DNA of 64,000 nt from Vibrio algarum (GCF_028204155.1 NZ_JAQLOI010000001.1:2480001-2544000), one strand, 5' to 3'. Shown: positions 8,858 to 18,003, numbered from the stretch's first letter. A program made the numbers and translations. The notes: generated from the letters alone by a model not told the origin.

Positions 8858-9715
8858 TATTTGTGCACGAGCATATGCAGTTACTATATCAACACTTTTA
8901 ATGTTGATCATGTGACTTCTTAGGTCCGGTAGAAAAACTTCCTCTTTCGTTGGGATCACTCCGTACTTTTCATAGGCCTTCTGACTACCTAAAATTGTTA
9001 CTTTTAAATTATCATCTCCATCAATTAATAAATAAGGAGATATTTGAGCCGCATGGTATGCATCCCAATCAAACTCCCCTGTAGCATAATTCCGACCGAG
9101 GAAACGATCATTAAAGATTAATTTTACAGTATCCAATAGAACAGTTGATTTAGGAAAAGTTTTTCTGGCGATTTCATCTGCTTTATTAATTAAATCTTGA
9201 TTCAAAATTAAACCACGACCATAGCACAATAGTTCAGTTGCTGGAGATTCGTATTTAGTTTGCCCTGATAAATAAGAATGGATGTCATCATCAGACATAT
9301 CATTAGTTATCCAAGCAGAGTCATGTTCAGAAATATCAGAGTCCGAAGAGTAAAGAAAACTGATTTCAGATAAGTGTTCTTTTTTAAAACCTCTCCAATT
9401 AAAATATTTAACGACATTCAGTGCCATTTCTTCACTTTCAAAAAAATAACAACCTCGTAATCGAGATACTTTTTCTGGAAACTTCACATGTCGAACAAGT
9501 TCTATTTTCATCTCTTGCTCAAAGAGATCCCAATTGTCGTAATTTTGCGCATGTTTTAGCTTTGAATATTGCCAAAATGATAAAAATGAGCGACGATATT
9601 TATCCTCGATATCTACTGAGCTATCGATAGAAGAAATTCTGCCGACTGCCACTTCCCAAGCGACTATTGGGTTATCAATATTCAGATAACACCATAAACG
9701 TTTATGTTTTAACAC
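8852..9715 (-). CDS. Cassette gene: 287-residue protein, possibly ART-like
   Basis: No family recognised with certainty. The N-terminal half contains SRLRGCYFFESEEMALNVV (about 84-102), a pattern also seen in DUF2441-like and ADP-ribosyltransferase-fold proteins, with an acidic middle region (DSDISEHDSAWITNDMSDDD). The C-terminal part is about GEFDWDAYHAAQISPYLLIDGDDNLKV. Start is GTG with GGTTATC upstream. It sits between attC 6 and the truncated attC 7. The functional guess is weak. Confidence 0.55.
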   Translation of the reverse strand: MLKHKRLWCYLNIDNPIVAWEVAVGRISSIDSSVDIEDKYRRSFLSFWQYSKLKHAQNYDNWDLFEQEMKIELVRHVKFPEKVSRLRGCYFFESEEMALNVVKYFNWRGFKKEHLSEISFLYSSDSDISEHDSAWITNDMSDDDIHSYLSGQTKYESPATELLCYGRGLILNQDLINKADEIARKTFPKSTVLLDTVKLIFNDRFLGRNYATGEFDWDAYHAAQISPYLLIDGDDNLKVTILGSQKAYEKYGVIPTKEEVFLPDLRSHMINIKSVDIVTAYARAQII

Positions 9716-9743
9716 CGATAACCACCCAATCTAAAAAATAATA

Positions 9744-9810
9744 TAACGCCGCGTTAAGTAGTAAGCAACGCTACCACCCGAACTAAACTATTACGCCATA
9801 AACACGAAAC
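9744..9810 (-). repeat. attC site 7, truncated by IS21 element
   Basis: TAACGCCGCGTTAAGTAGTA and a CCATAAACACG middle resemble the start of attC 1 and 5, but the matching GTTTGTTA end is absent: the sequence runs straight into the IS end at 9811. Confidence 0.65.
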
Positions 9811-9901
9811 TGTTAATTTGCACTTAAATCTGATCCACGATTTGCATCTAAAAGTGATCCACCTAAGTAGGTCTATTTAGACCATATTTTCAGGTTAATT
9901 T

Positions 9902-10657
9902 CTACTTGGTTTTCTCCTTAGACTTCTTCTTTGACTCTTTAAATCGATAACTGTCATTGCCTGTTTCAATGATGTGACAGTGATGAGTGAGTCGATCGAG
10001 TAGTGCCGTTGTCATCTTTGCATCACCAAACACCTTTGACCATTCAGTAAAGTTAAGATTAGTTGTGATAACAACACTTGTGCGCTCATAGAGCTTGCTC
10101 AGTAGGTGGAACAGCAAAGTGCCTCCAGCTTGACTGAAAGGCACATAACCAAGCTCGTCCAGTAACACCAAGTCGCAGTTCACTAGACGATTAGCCATGC
10201 GACCAACATGACCCGCTTGTTTTTCCTTTTCAAGTGTATTAACCAGCTCTATGGTTGATAAAAACCGTACTCGCATCTGATGATGTTGTATCGCTTGAAC
10301 GCCTAATGCTGTGGCTAAATGAGTTTTCCCTGTTCCTGGCCCGCCAACAAGCACGATGTTTTGGCTATCTTTAATAAATTCACAGCGATGCAGACCTCGT
10401 ATTAAATACTCATCGACCGCACTTTCGCCAAAATCAAAGCCATATAAATCGCGATATACTGGGAACTTAGCGGCTTTCATTTGGTAAGCGATACTGCGTA
10501 CTTCTCGGTCTGCAACTTCCGCTTTAAGTAAGGTTTCCAGTATTGGCTGGGCTTGTTGATAGGCGGGTGAATTTTGAGAAGCAAGTTCTGTAATACTGCT
10601 GACCATACCGTGAAGTTTGAGTGTTTTTAACGTACTTAATAGGGCTTCATTGTGCAT
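9902..10657 (-). CDS. istB: IstB-like AAA+ transposition helper
   Basis: 251 residues. AAA+ ATPase that assists the IS21 transposase in target selection. Walker A is GGPGTGKTHLATALG (about 104-112), Walker B VLLDELGYVPFS, and a sensor-1-like VVITTNLNF follows. Length matches IstB. It overlaps the end of istA by 11 bases, the usual translational coupling in IS21. Confidence 0.92.
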   Translation of the reverse strand: MHNEALLSTLKTLKLHGMVSSITELASQNSPAYQQAQPILETLLKAEVADREVRSIAYQMKAAKFPVYRDLYGFDFGESAVDEYLIRGLHRCEFIKDSQNIVLVGGPGTGKTHLATALGVQAIQHHQMRVRFLSTIELVNTLEKEKQAGHVGRMANRLVNCDLVLLDELGYVPFSQAGGTLLFHLLSKLYERTSVVITTNLNFTEWSKVFGDAKMTTALLDRLTHHCHIIETGNDSYRFKESKKKSKEKTK

Positions 10658-12152
10658 GACGCTGACCTCTTAATTCATCGTAACGAGATGTATCGCTGGT
10701 TGGCTCAGTAATCAGTCGTAACCCTTTCGATACGGGAGCTGGCTCGACTGGTTCAGGGCTAAGTAATCGACTTAGGCAGTTTATTACATGTTGTTTTGAC
10801 GGTGTTCCTGCTTCAAGTGCCATTTCTATCGCTTGCTCTACATGCTTTTCATCGTGATGCAGCACCAACGACAGCACTTCTACCATTTCCTTATCGCCAC
10901 CTTGGCGTTGCAGTAAGATGGATTGCAAGTGCTTAAAGCTATCAGGTAATAGGTTAAATGGCGCGCCATTGCGTATCGAGCCTGGTTTACGTTGCGCGAC
11001 CAATAAGTAATGTCGCCAGTTGTAAATGATACGTGGCGGCTCATGTCTAGGATTAAATACTCGTAAATGCTCAGCGACTTGCTGTCCTTCTGCAAGCAAT
11101 GCAATTTTATCGGGATAAACATGCAGGCTAACTCTACGATTAGCGTAGCTCGCAGGAACAGAGTATTTGTTTCTGTCGAAGTTCACTAAGCAAGTGGAAG
11201 ATACGCGCTTACCTTGTTCGATAAAGCCATCGAATGGTGCGGTAACCTTCATCAGATGAGGTCGCTCATTAAGCCATACTTGTTCGATAGTTTCATTGCT
11301 GTATTGAGGATGTTTACGTGACTGCCAATCTTGCACGCACTGCGCTTCTAGCCACTCATTGAGTTCAGCTAAGGCTCGTACTTTCGGAGCACGTTGCCAG
11401 ATAATGGAGCGAGCATCACGTACGTTCTTCTCAATTTGCCCTTTCTCCCAACCTGCGGCGGGATTACAGAAGTCGGCTTCAAACAGATAATGGCTGACCA
11501 TGGCTAAAAAGCGACGGTTTACTATGCGCTCTTTTCCCTTCTTTACCGCATCAACAGCGGTTTTCATGTTGTCGTAAATGCCACGCTCAGGTACGCCTTG
11601 AAACACTCGAAAGGCATGGTTGTGAGCATCGAACAACATCTCATGGCTCTGGGCATAATAGGCACGAAGTAAGAAGGCTCGACTGTTACTAAGTTTAAAG
11701 TGCGCTACTTGTAACTTGGTTTTACAGCCATTGATGTAAGCCCAGTTTTCGCCCCAATCAAATTGAAAGGCTTCACCTGGTGCAAACTCAAGTGGCATAT
11801 ACATCTGTTTTGAAGAAGTGAGTTTTTGCTCTTCTCGCCATTTACGGACAAAGGAAGCGACCCTATCGTATGAGCCGCTATAACCAATAGAAACGAGGTC
11901 TTGGAACAAGTTTTTGACCGTTTTTCGCTGTTTTCTCGGTCGCCTTGCTTCGCGTTTCAACCAAGAAATCAGCAGCTCCTCAAACTCATCAAGTTTACTT
12001 AATGTACTGCGTTTAGAGTAAACAGGCTCGATAGTTTGATCTTTTAAATACTTTTTAACTGTATTTCTGGAAAGCCCAGTACGTCTAGCAATTTCCCTTT
12101 GCGACATCCCTTCTCGAAAATGCCAGCGACGAATAACGCTTAATAATGACAT
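10647..12152 (-). CDS. istA: IstA-like DDE transposase
   Basis: 501 residues. N-terminal helix-turn-helix (SQREIARRTGLSRNTVKKYL), then the rve/DDE core with aspartates in FQFDWGEN and IYDNMKTAV and the glutamate in GWEKGQIEKNV; a C-terminal Mu-type beta domain (FDRNKYSVPASYANRRV). It appears intact. ATG at 12152 follows GGAG; a GTG three codons earlier is possible. Confidence 0.92.
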   Translation of the reverse strand: MSLLSVIRRWHFREGMSQREIARRTGLSRNTVKKYLKDQTIEPVYSKRSTLSKLDEFEELLISWLKREARRPRKQRKTVKNLFQDLVSIGYSGSYDRVASFVRKWREEQKLTSSKQMYMPLEFAPGEAFQFDWGENWAYINGCKTKLQVAHFKLSNSRAFLLRAYYAQSHEMLFDAHNHAFRVFQGVPERGIYDNMKTAVDAVKKGKERIVNRRFLAMVSHYLFEADFCNPAAGWEKGQIEKNVRDARSIIWQRAPKVRALAELNEWLEAQCVQDWQSRKHPQYSNETIEQVWLNERPHLMKVTAPFDGFIEQGKRVSSTCLVNFDRNKYSVPASYANRRVSLHVYPDKIALLAEGQQVAEHLRVFNPRHEPPRIIYNWRHYLLVAQRKPGSIRNGAPFNLLPDSFKHLQSILLQRQGGDKEMVEVLSLVLHHDEKHVEQAIEMALEAGTPSKQHVINCLSRLLSPEPVEPAPVSKGLRLITEPTSDTSRYDELRGQRHAQ

Positions 12153-12228
12153 GTCTATCACTCCACATACTCCTGCTCTAAGTCAGCAGGATCTAGATTA
12201 GATTATGTGGATCAGTTTTCGGTGCAAA

Positions 12229-13131
12229 TCAGGGGATAAAGTGGATCAATTTTGGCTGCAATTTAACATTCCATCTTGATAACTTCAATCTAGATTTAAC
12301 ATAATGAGAGGCAGTAGCTTCATCCATTTCCTGTTGGTACATATATTGTTGAGCATATGGGTAATGGTATTTATAAATATCATCTCCATATTTTGACAAT
12401 GCTTTCTCCACACCAAATTTTTCAGCAACACACAAATGGCAAATATTATCAGCATATGATGCTTGCTTATATAAACTGATAAGTTTGTATGGCCAACTAC
12501 CTGAAACATATGAAGACTTTACTTCTTCAGCATTTTTATAAGCATTGTCAATGTAACTTTTGGAGCAACTACAGAAATATATATCACCTGTATTTGCTGT
12601 TTTGAAAGTCACTGAAGCACAACCTAAAACTTGAGGCTCTTGGTGCAAATCACATAAAAGAACATCATTATTAATGGATATATCTTTGAAGAATGATGGA
12701 GATAGCTCTAAAGTAAAGATTTGTAATTCAAAATTTGTTTGTGTTTTTAGCTCTTTCTTCTTCAAACGCAAGTTTGACACAGCCGAAAATGGAGATTGAG
12801 CTATTTGCATCGTTTTGCTTTCAAGGTGAACCGCTTCAATACAAGTTCCCGAATAACACGGTAACTTGATGGTAACGTACCAAGTGGAATAGCCTTCTTG
12901 CTGAAGGCAAGACATGCTTTTACTTCTAGTTTCGGTATGACTTCGATAGATCGTCAATGATACTGGTTTTTTTAGACAATCTCGAAAGTGCTCTGTAAAT
13001 TCTTGTAGAAGCGTGGTTTCTATAGCGTTTTCAAGAATATCAATAAGATTAACCCCAACATTATCCCTTAGAGCTACCTCCATGAGAGACTGTAAATTCT
13101 GTTGATTTAATTCTATTTTGACAGTTTCCAT
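12229..13131 (-). pseudogene. Unknown protein, 3' end replaced by IS21
   Basis: The native part spans about 287 residues from the ATG at 13131; the last 13 residues (VKLQPKLIHFIP) are encoded by the IS end, so the original C-terminus is lost. It has two cysteine pairs (FCSCSK near 193 and ICHLC near 233) suggestive of a metal site, but no family is recognised. TAACGCT lies 27 bases upstream of the start, the same distance at which attC cores precede the other cassette genes, so it may be another cassette. Confidence 0.5.
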
Positions 13132-13426
13132 AGGACTCCATATTTACCAATCTTCATAACGCTACTTAGACGTCTAAAAACCGATTTTAATCCTTACATA
13201 ATGCCGTTTTTTATTTATCACTTCAATTTATAATCAATAGGTTAGTGACTATACTTCGAGCTTAGACTGCTCAGTGACGTTTATTTTTTGATGTCCTGAA
13301 TTCAGATAACTTTTGGCAGGGCAAACGCACGTTAACAAGATATGAATGAGTATTAGCACTAACAAGAAAAGGGGCAGATCCGAGTTACGTTGGACTACCC
13401 CGCTAGCACGGGTCTGGACAGAATGT
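13132..13426. other. Intergenic, possible att core plus half of a repeat
   Basis: No gene seen. TAACGCT at 13158 followed by a TTAGACGTCTAA palindrome could be a cassette recombination site but has no clear partner. The last 22 bases (GCACGGGTCTGGACAGAATGT) resemble sequence just left of the repeat at 17745 and are probably the left half of repeat copy 1, split by the IS110-family element. Confidence 0.4.
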
Positions 13427-13439
13427 ATGGTACGCCCCG

Positions 13440-13657
13440 TTTTTGCAAATGATAAATCAAAAATAACGGAGCTGGTTTGCGCTAATGTATTCGGAGTCTA
13501 ATTGAGACTTTTTCTTTAGCCCCAGCTCCACGATGAGATCCGCGCCAGATTGTCCTCAAAAGCGTGAAAGCATTCTATGTTGCTGTTCTGTCCATCAGGT
13601 CTTCAATCTGGTGGTCTAACCGTTTTGTCATCTTTATATATCATCTGCAAATCTGAT
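13440..13657 (-). ncRNA. Probable bridge/seek RNA region of IS110-family element
   Basis: About 218 bases downstream of the transposase without a gene, the place of the guide RNA in IS1111-type elements. It contains nested stems (GGAGCTGG/CCAGCTCC around an AGTCT/AGACT hairpin). TTCTGTCC at 13586-13593 gives GGACAGAA in the RNA, the same eight bases found beside the insertion point (13416-13423). The RNA ends are not defined. Confidence 0.5.
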
Positions 13658-14683
13658 TTAAACTCTTACTTCAAAAGCTTTATGGGTAACCATTACTGAC
13701 CATGCTATCCGAGCTAATTTGTTTGCTAAAGCTACAAGTGCAACATTGAATGGCTTGCGTTGCTTCAGATCAATGAGCCAAGAGCCAAAGTTACGTTCCG
13801 CCGTCCCATCCCTCCAGATAACAGCTCTAGCTGCATGGACAAATAATTCTCTGAGCTCTTTGTTTCCTCGTTTGGATATCCCAAGCATTCTTGATTTACC
13901 ACCAGTAGAATATTGATGCGGGGTTAAACCAATCCAAGCGGCAAAATTACGACCATTAGCAAAATCGTGAGGGTTCACAACCGCTGACAAACAACAAGAT
14001 GCGGTCATTGGCCCAACTCCTAGAACACTTTGTAAAAGAGATAACAATTCATCATCTTTCAGCAAGTTTTCTAATTTCTTTTCCTGCTCTTTAATCCATG
14101 TATTCAACTGATTGTAATGATCTAACTGATCTCTAAGCTCCAAAACTAACATTGGTGGAACGGGTTCTTTATTGTCGGCTAGATACTGAAATAGGTTCTT
14201 CATGTTGTGATGCCCTCTCGGAAAACTTATTCCAAACTCCAGAAGAATTGAACCTATCCTATTCATGCATGCTGTTCTTTCCTTGATATAACCTGCTCTG
14301 ATTTTACGAACAACAGTACACACTTGTGCTAATTCGCTTTTTGGAGAAACAAAACGCATATTTGGACGCATTGACGCTTCTGCAATTGCGTCAGCATCAA
14401 TGAAATCATTTTTGTTTGTTTTTACGTAAGGTTTAACATACTGAGCAGGAACCAACTTAACTTGATGCCCATAAGACTCGCACCGTCTCGCCAACCAATG
14501 AGCACCACCACAAGCTTCCATCGCAACAATAACGGGCTCATGAACGGATAATAATTGAAGTAATTTTTGTCTGTTAAGCTTCTTCCTGAAGACTTCTCTG
14601 CCTGAATAATCATGGCCGATAAGGTGAAATGTATTTTTTCCTAAATCGATGCCGATAACGCGAATAGTAGTCATGATGGTCAC
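13658..14683 (-). CDS. IS110-family DEDD transposase
   Basis: 341 residues. N-terminal RuvC-like DEDD domain starting VIGIDLGKNTFHL, with EACGGAHWL and NDFIDADAIAEA carrying acidic residues; C-terminal transposase_20 domain with VLGVGPMTASCCLSAV and the conserved GGKSRMLGISKRGNKELR, including the serine/glycine-rich region. Intact. It acts with the element's guide RNA to recombine a circular intermediate into a target without duplication. Confidence 0.92.
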   Translation of the reverse strand: MTIMTTIRVIGIDLGKNTFHLIGHDYSGREVFRKKLNRQKLLQLLSVHEPVIVAMEACGGAHWLARRCESYGHQVKLVPAQYVKPYVKTNKNDFIDADAIAEASMRPNMRFVSPKSELAQVCTVVRKIRAGYIKERTACMNRIGSILLEFGISFPRGHHNMKNLFQYLADNKEPVPPMLVLELRDQLDHYNQLNTWIKEQEKKLENLLKDDELLSLLQSVLGVGPMTASCCLSAVVNPHDFANGRNFAAWIGLTPHQYSTGGKSRMLGISKRGNKELRELFVHAARAVIWRDGTAERNFGSWLIDLKQRKPFNVALVALANKLARIAWSVMVTHKAFEVRV

Positions 14684-14747
14684 CTTTATTTAACTGAACC
14701 TAACAATGTTAAGTTTAGCGTGTGGGTGGGGCGTACCATCTTATTAG

Positions 14748-14856
14748 TGAGTTTGAAGCTTCGGACGAAATCTACCCATCAGAGAGTTTTCCATCTCCCA
14801 AACAGCAGAATGCGGCACCGCTTCAGGTGATGCCGCTCGTGCACTAAAATGGACAA
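14748..14856 (+). repeat. About 105-bp repeat, copy 1 (right part)
   Basis: Shares GTTTGAAGCTTCGGACGAAA and the hairpin CGGCACCGCTTCAGGTGATG-CCG with copy 2 at 17745. The repeat probably continued leftward into 13405-13426 before the IS110-family element split it. Confidence 0.75.
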
Positions 14857-14971
14857 AATCTGTCACATTAAAGTAGAAGTTTCTGACCATACACTCGAAT
14901 ATAAATGCCAAATATATGCATGTGATTACAGCATCGCTCGCTTACAACCTTTACGTATCTTTACTCTCTTC

Positions 14972-14987
14972 TAAACCAAACCTAAAC
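14972..14987 (+). promoter_or_regulatory. Regulon box 1, upstream of sulfatase
   Basis: TAAACCAAACCTAAAC: CTAAAC repeated with an 11-base period. A -10-like TAAACT lies 21 bases downstream and the sulfatase ATG 64 bases downstream, the same spacing as boxes 2-4. The 11-base direct repeat is typical of OmpR/PhoB-family activators replacing a -35; the regulator is not in the window. Confidence 0.6.
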
Positions 14988-15051
14988 ATAATTTCCAGCG
15001 GTATAAAATAAACTGTATCTGTTTATCCAAACTGTATCGAGAGGATACAAT

Positions 15052-16356
15052 ATGAAACTTTCATCCGCTGTCAGTGCAGCATGTTTAACGGCATTACCTT
15101 GTATTTCAATGGCCAATGACTCACCTAACGTTCTGCTTATAATTGCAGACGATATGGGAATTGAGGCCTCCAATTGTTATTCACTGGGTAATCAACAAGC
15201 GAAAATGCCTAATATTGAAGCCATGTGCAAGCAGGGAATGGTGTTTGAAAATGGTTACTCAGCGCCAGTCTGTTCACCGACACGAGCCACTATCATGTCA
15301 GGCCAGTATGGATTCCGTACCGGTGTCGGAGCGGCTATTCCCCGTATAGGTGGAGAAGGCCGAGGTTTGTCAGCAAATACAACCAGTTTGTTCGATGTGT
15401 TGGAAAAGAGTAACTATAGCACCAATGTTATCGGCAAGTGGCATCTGGCTGATTCCGGCAATGACTATAATCACCCGACTGAAATGGGTGTCCCTGATTA
15501 TTGGGGACTGCTTAAAGGTGGTACTCGTAGTTATTTTAACTGGGATGGGGCAACACAAGGCAAGCGATTTGACTCTAGCGTTTATACCACAACAGATTTC
15601 ACTAACCAGGCTGTTGACTGGATAGATAAGCAAGACAATCCTTGGTTCCTGTGGCTTGCCTATAATGCGCCGCATACTCCGTTCCATCTACCCCCAGTTG
15701 ACTTGCACAGCAGCGATGAACTGTCCGATGATACTAACGCTATCAAGGAGAACCCACTCCCATACTACCACGCCATGCTTGAAGCGATGGATACTGAAAT
15801 TGGCCGATTGTTAGATAGTATGGAGCTGGAAGAGCGAGATAACACAATCGTTATGTTTGTGGGTGATAATGGCTCTCCTAATCAGGTAGCGAGTGACTTA
15901 TATGGTGTGCATGACGCAAAGGGCACCATCTATGAAGGTGGCACGCACGTTCCTCTTATTGCAGTGGGACCAGGTGTTAAGAAAGGACGCACAGAAGGCT
16001 TTGTTAACACAACTGATATATATACTACGGTTGCAAGCATTGCCGGTGTTGAAGTTGATTTAGTCGATTCTTATGACTTCAGTCCGCTACTCTCCGGAAA
16101 ATCGAATGGACGTGATTATATTTACGTCGAACACTTTGAAGAAGTAGTAAAAAGTAAAGGTGGTACGTTTGGCTGGGCAGTGCGTGAAGGCGACTATAAG
16201 GTTGTTCAGGTGAAAGATGTAACTCAACCTGAGCTTTACGACCTTTCAAAAGATCCACTTGAGCAAAATGACCTGCTGGCTGACGGTATTTCTAAATCAG
16301 AAAAAAGAATCGTCAATCGTCTCCAGGCTCGTTATGAGCAAATTCACGGCTCATAA
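15052..16356 (+). CDS. Secreted S1-family sulfatase (Cys-type)
   Basis: 434 residues. Signal peptide of about 20 residues, then the sulfatase core: metal-binding aspartates in IIADDMG, the formylglycine motif CSPTR (in APVCSPTRATIMSGQYGFRTG), GKWH, and the second metal site VGDNGSP. Cysteine in the motif means it must be converted to formylglycine, which the adjacent radical-SAM maturase would do. Periplasmic or exported; it removes sulfate from a substrate, probably a sulfated glycan, but specificity cannot be read here. GAGAGGAT precedes the ATG. A hairpin separates it from the maturase gene. Confidence 0.9.
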   Translation: MKLSSAVSAACLTALPCISMANDSPNVLLIIADDMGIEASNCYSLGNQQAKMPNIEAMCKQGMVFENGYSAPVCSPTRATIMSGQYGFRTGVGAAIPRIGGEGRGLSANTTSLFDVLEKSNYSTNVIGKWHLADSGNDYNHPTEMGVPDYWGLLKGGTRSYFNWDGATQGKRFDSSVYTTTDFTNQAVDWIDKQDNPWFLWLAYNAPHTPFHLPPVDLHSSDELSDDTNAIKENPLPYYHAMLEAMDTEIGRLLDSMELEERDNTIVMFVGDNGSPNQVASDLYGVHDAKGTIYEGGTHVPLIAVGPGVKKGRTEGFVNTTDIYTTVASIAGVEVDLVDSYDFSPLLSGKSNGRDYIYVEHFEEVVKSKGGTFGWAVREGDYKVVQVKDVTQPELYDLSKDPLEQNDLLADGISKSEKRIVNRLQARYEQIHGS

Positions 16357-16379
16357 ATTCGATAAGTGATCCTAACCTT

Positions 16380-16403
16380 GGCTCCCTCGCTTGGGAGCCT
16401 TTA
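16380..16403 (+). terminator. Hairpin between sulfatase and maturase genes
   Basis: GGCTCCC-tcgctt-GGGAGCC followed by TTTAATTT. It is a strong seven-pair GC-rich stem, so a terminator or partial attenuator reducing expression of the downstream gene. Confidence 0.65.
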
Positions 16404-16425
16404 ATTTCAGTTTTTGGAGTATTCA

Positions 16426-17637
16426 ATGTCTAAGACATTCCACCTGATGGCAAAACCAACCAGCTTTCATTGTAATCTGGGTTGTGATTACTGCTTTTAT
16501 TTGGAAAAAGAAAACATAATGCAAGCATCCACTCAGAGGAAACCTTCCTATGCAATGAGTGATGATGTACTCCGGATCTATATAAAGAGCTATATTGCCA
16601 GCCAGCCGACTCAAGAGGTTGAGTTTGCTTGGCAAGGTGGTGAACCGACAATGGCAGGCCTAGCTTTTTTTGAAAAGGCGCTCGCTTATCAAGAAAAGTT
16701 TTCTAACGGAAAAATCATCCAGAATAGCTTACAAACTAATGGTGTGCTACTGGATGATAAATGGTGCAAGTTTCTAAAAGATAATGATTTCCTGATTGGT
16801 TTATCGATTGATGGGCCAGAAGAACTGCATAACACCTACCGGGTTACAAACACTGGACAGCCAAGTTTTAAGATGGTGATGAGAGCGGTAGAGCTGTTGA
16901 AAAAGCACAAGGTGAAGTTTAATACGCTAACTGTGGTTAATAATACTAATGTTCATCATCCAGTTGAAGTCTATGAGTTTTTAAAGATTATTGGGTCTAC
17001 GTTCCATCAATATATTCCCGTCATCGAGAGTCAGTCATATCAGGGTGTGGGGGAGATCCGCACCATAAATATCGGTCATTCGACGGAAAACTTGTTGCCG
17101 TTCAGTGTAGATGCCGAAGCTTATGGCGATTTCATGAATACCATTTTTAACGAGTGGGTTCGCAACGATGTGTCTAAGGTTTATATTCAGATGTTTGAGA
17201 GTGCATTAGCTGCTTGGGCAGGTTATGAACCGAGCTTATGTATTTTCCAAAAAACCTGCGGTGACGCTATGGTGATTGAGCAGAATGGCGATATTTATTC
17301 TTGCGATCACTATGTCTACAACGATCACGTGATTGGTAATGTACTAAAAGATAAGCTGAGTAAGATACATGGCAGCAAGAATCAGATAAAATTTGGCAAA
17401 GATAAAGCGACTCAGAGTGGCACCTGTACCGAATGCCAATATAAAGTAGCATGTAACGGTGGCTGTCCGAAACACAGGTTGACGACAGATGAAAGAGGTA
17501 TTCCTCACAATATGCTTTGTCCGGGATATAAAAAGATCTTTGCCCATATCGATCCCTATATGCAGTATATGGCCAGAGAAATTTCGCAAGGCCGAACCGC
17601 AGCCAATATCATGAATGTCGCCCATTTGATTCGATAA
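16426..17637 (+). CDS. Anaerobic sulfatase-maturating enzyme (radical SAM, SPASM)
   Basis: 403 residues. Radical-SAM cluster motif CNLGCDYC (Cx3Cx2C), then WQGGEPTMAGLAFF and the AdoMet-binding region SIDGPEELHN. The C-terminal SPASM/twitch cysteines are visible (CGDAMVIEQNGDIYSCDHYV, CTECQYKVACNGGCPKHR and a last MLCPGYK). It oxidises the sulfatase cysteine to formylglycine in the cytoplasm before export, without oxygen. ATG at 16426 has GGAG eight bases upstream; an earlier in-frame TTG is less likely. Directly follows its probable substrate gene. Confidence 0.92.
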   Translation: MSKTFHLMAKPTSFHCNLGCDYCFYLEKENIMQASTQRKPSYAMSDDVLRIYIKSYIASQPTQEVEFAWQGGEPTMAGLAFFEKALAYQEKFSNGKIIQNSLQTNGVLLDDKWCKFLKDNDFLIGLSIDGPEELHNTYRVTNTGQPSFKMVMRAVELLKKHKVKFNTLTVVNNTNVHHPVEVYEFLKIIGSTFHQYIPVIESQSYQGVGEIRTINIGHSTENLLPFSVDAEAYGDFMNTIFNEWVRNDVSKVYIQMFESALAAWAGYEPSLCIFQKTCGDAMVIEQNGDIYSCDHYVYNDHVIGNVLKDKLSKIHGSKNQIKFGKDKATQSGTCTECQYKVACNGGCPKHRLTTDERGIPHNMLCPGYKKIFAHIDPYMQYMAREISQGRTAANIMNVAHLIR

Positions 17638-17744
17638 ATTGGATAAAAACTAAAAGCTTCCGGCGAATTATTATGTGGGCAACTAACATTTTGAAGAAGT
17701 GAGTTTGCCGTGTTCGGCTCTGGCACAGCTCTGGACCGATGTAA
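17638..17744. other. Intergenic left flank of repeat copy 2
   Basis: No gene. GCACAGCTCTGGACCGATGT just before the repeat resembles the sequence left of the IS110-family element at 13405-13426, which is how the empty insertion site was inferred. Confidence 0.45.
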
Positions 17745-17848
17745 GTTTGAAGCTTCGGACGAAATCTACCCACCAGAGAGTCTTTCATCTCCCAAACAGA
17801 AGAACGGCACCACTTCGGGTGATGCCGCTCGTGCACGAAAATGGACAA
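17745..17848 (+). repeat. About 105-bp repeat, copy 2
   Basis: Near-identical to copy 1; contains the hairpin CGGCACCACTTCGGGTGATG-CCG (CCAC-TTCG-GGTG tetraloop stem). It lies after the maturase gene and about 140 bases before regulon box 2. Confidence 0.75.
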
Positions 17849-17987
17849 TAGTGAACATCTCAAAACGTTGCTGATAGATATACTATATGCTGCATAATAG
17901 TCTGGTTATGCCATATCCAGTGCTAGTTGTACAGCATGTAAGATCGATTATACCGATGAGCGTAAATTTATGTAAAGCTATCCCTTC

Positions 17988-18003
17988 TAAACTAAAACTA
18001 AAC
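17988..18003 (+). promoter_or_regulatory. Regulon box 2, upstream of first lectin-like gene
   Basis: TAAACTAAAACTAAAC, with a -10-like TAGAAT 21 bases downstream and the start codon 65 bases downstream, as for box 1. Confidence 0.6.

Larger units (their letters stand above)
9811..12268 (-). mobile_element. IS21-family insertion sequence
   Basis: 2458 bases with istA and istB on the minus strand. Terminal repeats start TGTTAA(T/A)TTGCA and carry TGATCCAC; additional TGATCCAC copies lie inside each end (for example 9830, 9849 and near 12210), the multiple-repeat layout of IS21. The flanks (CACGAAAC left, TTCCATCT right) show no target duplication, and both neighbours are cut, so a deletion or recombination probably followed insertion. 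Confidence 0.85.
13427..14747 (-). mobile_element. IS110-family element, IS1111-type
   Basis: One DEDD transposase gene plus a long noncoding stretch downstream of it. The 12-base inverted repeats ATGGTACGCCCC (13427-13438) and GGGGCGTACCAT (14728-14739) are typical of the IS1111 group; they are subterminal there, and comparison with the unsplit repeat at 17745 suggests the right end is near 14747. No target duplication, as expected. Confidence 0.8.
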
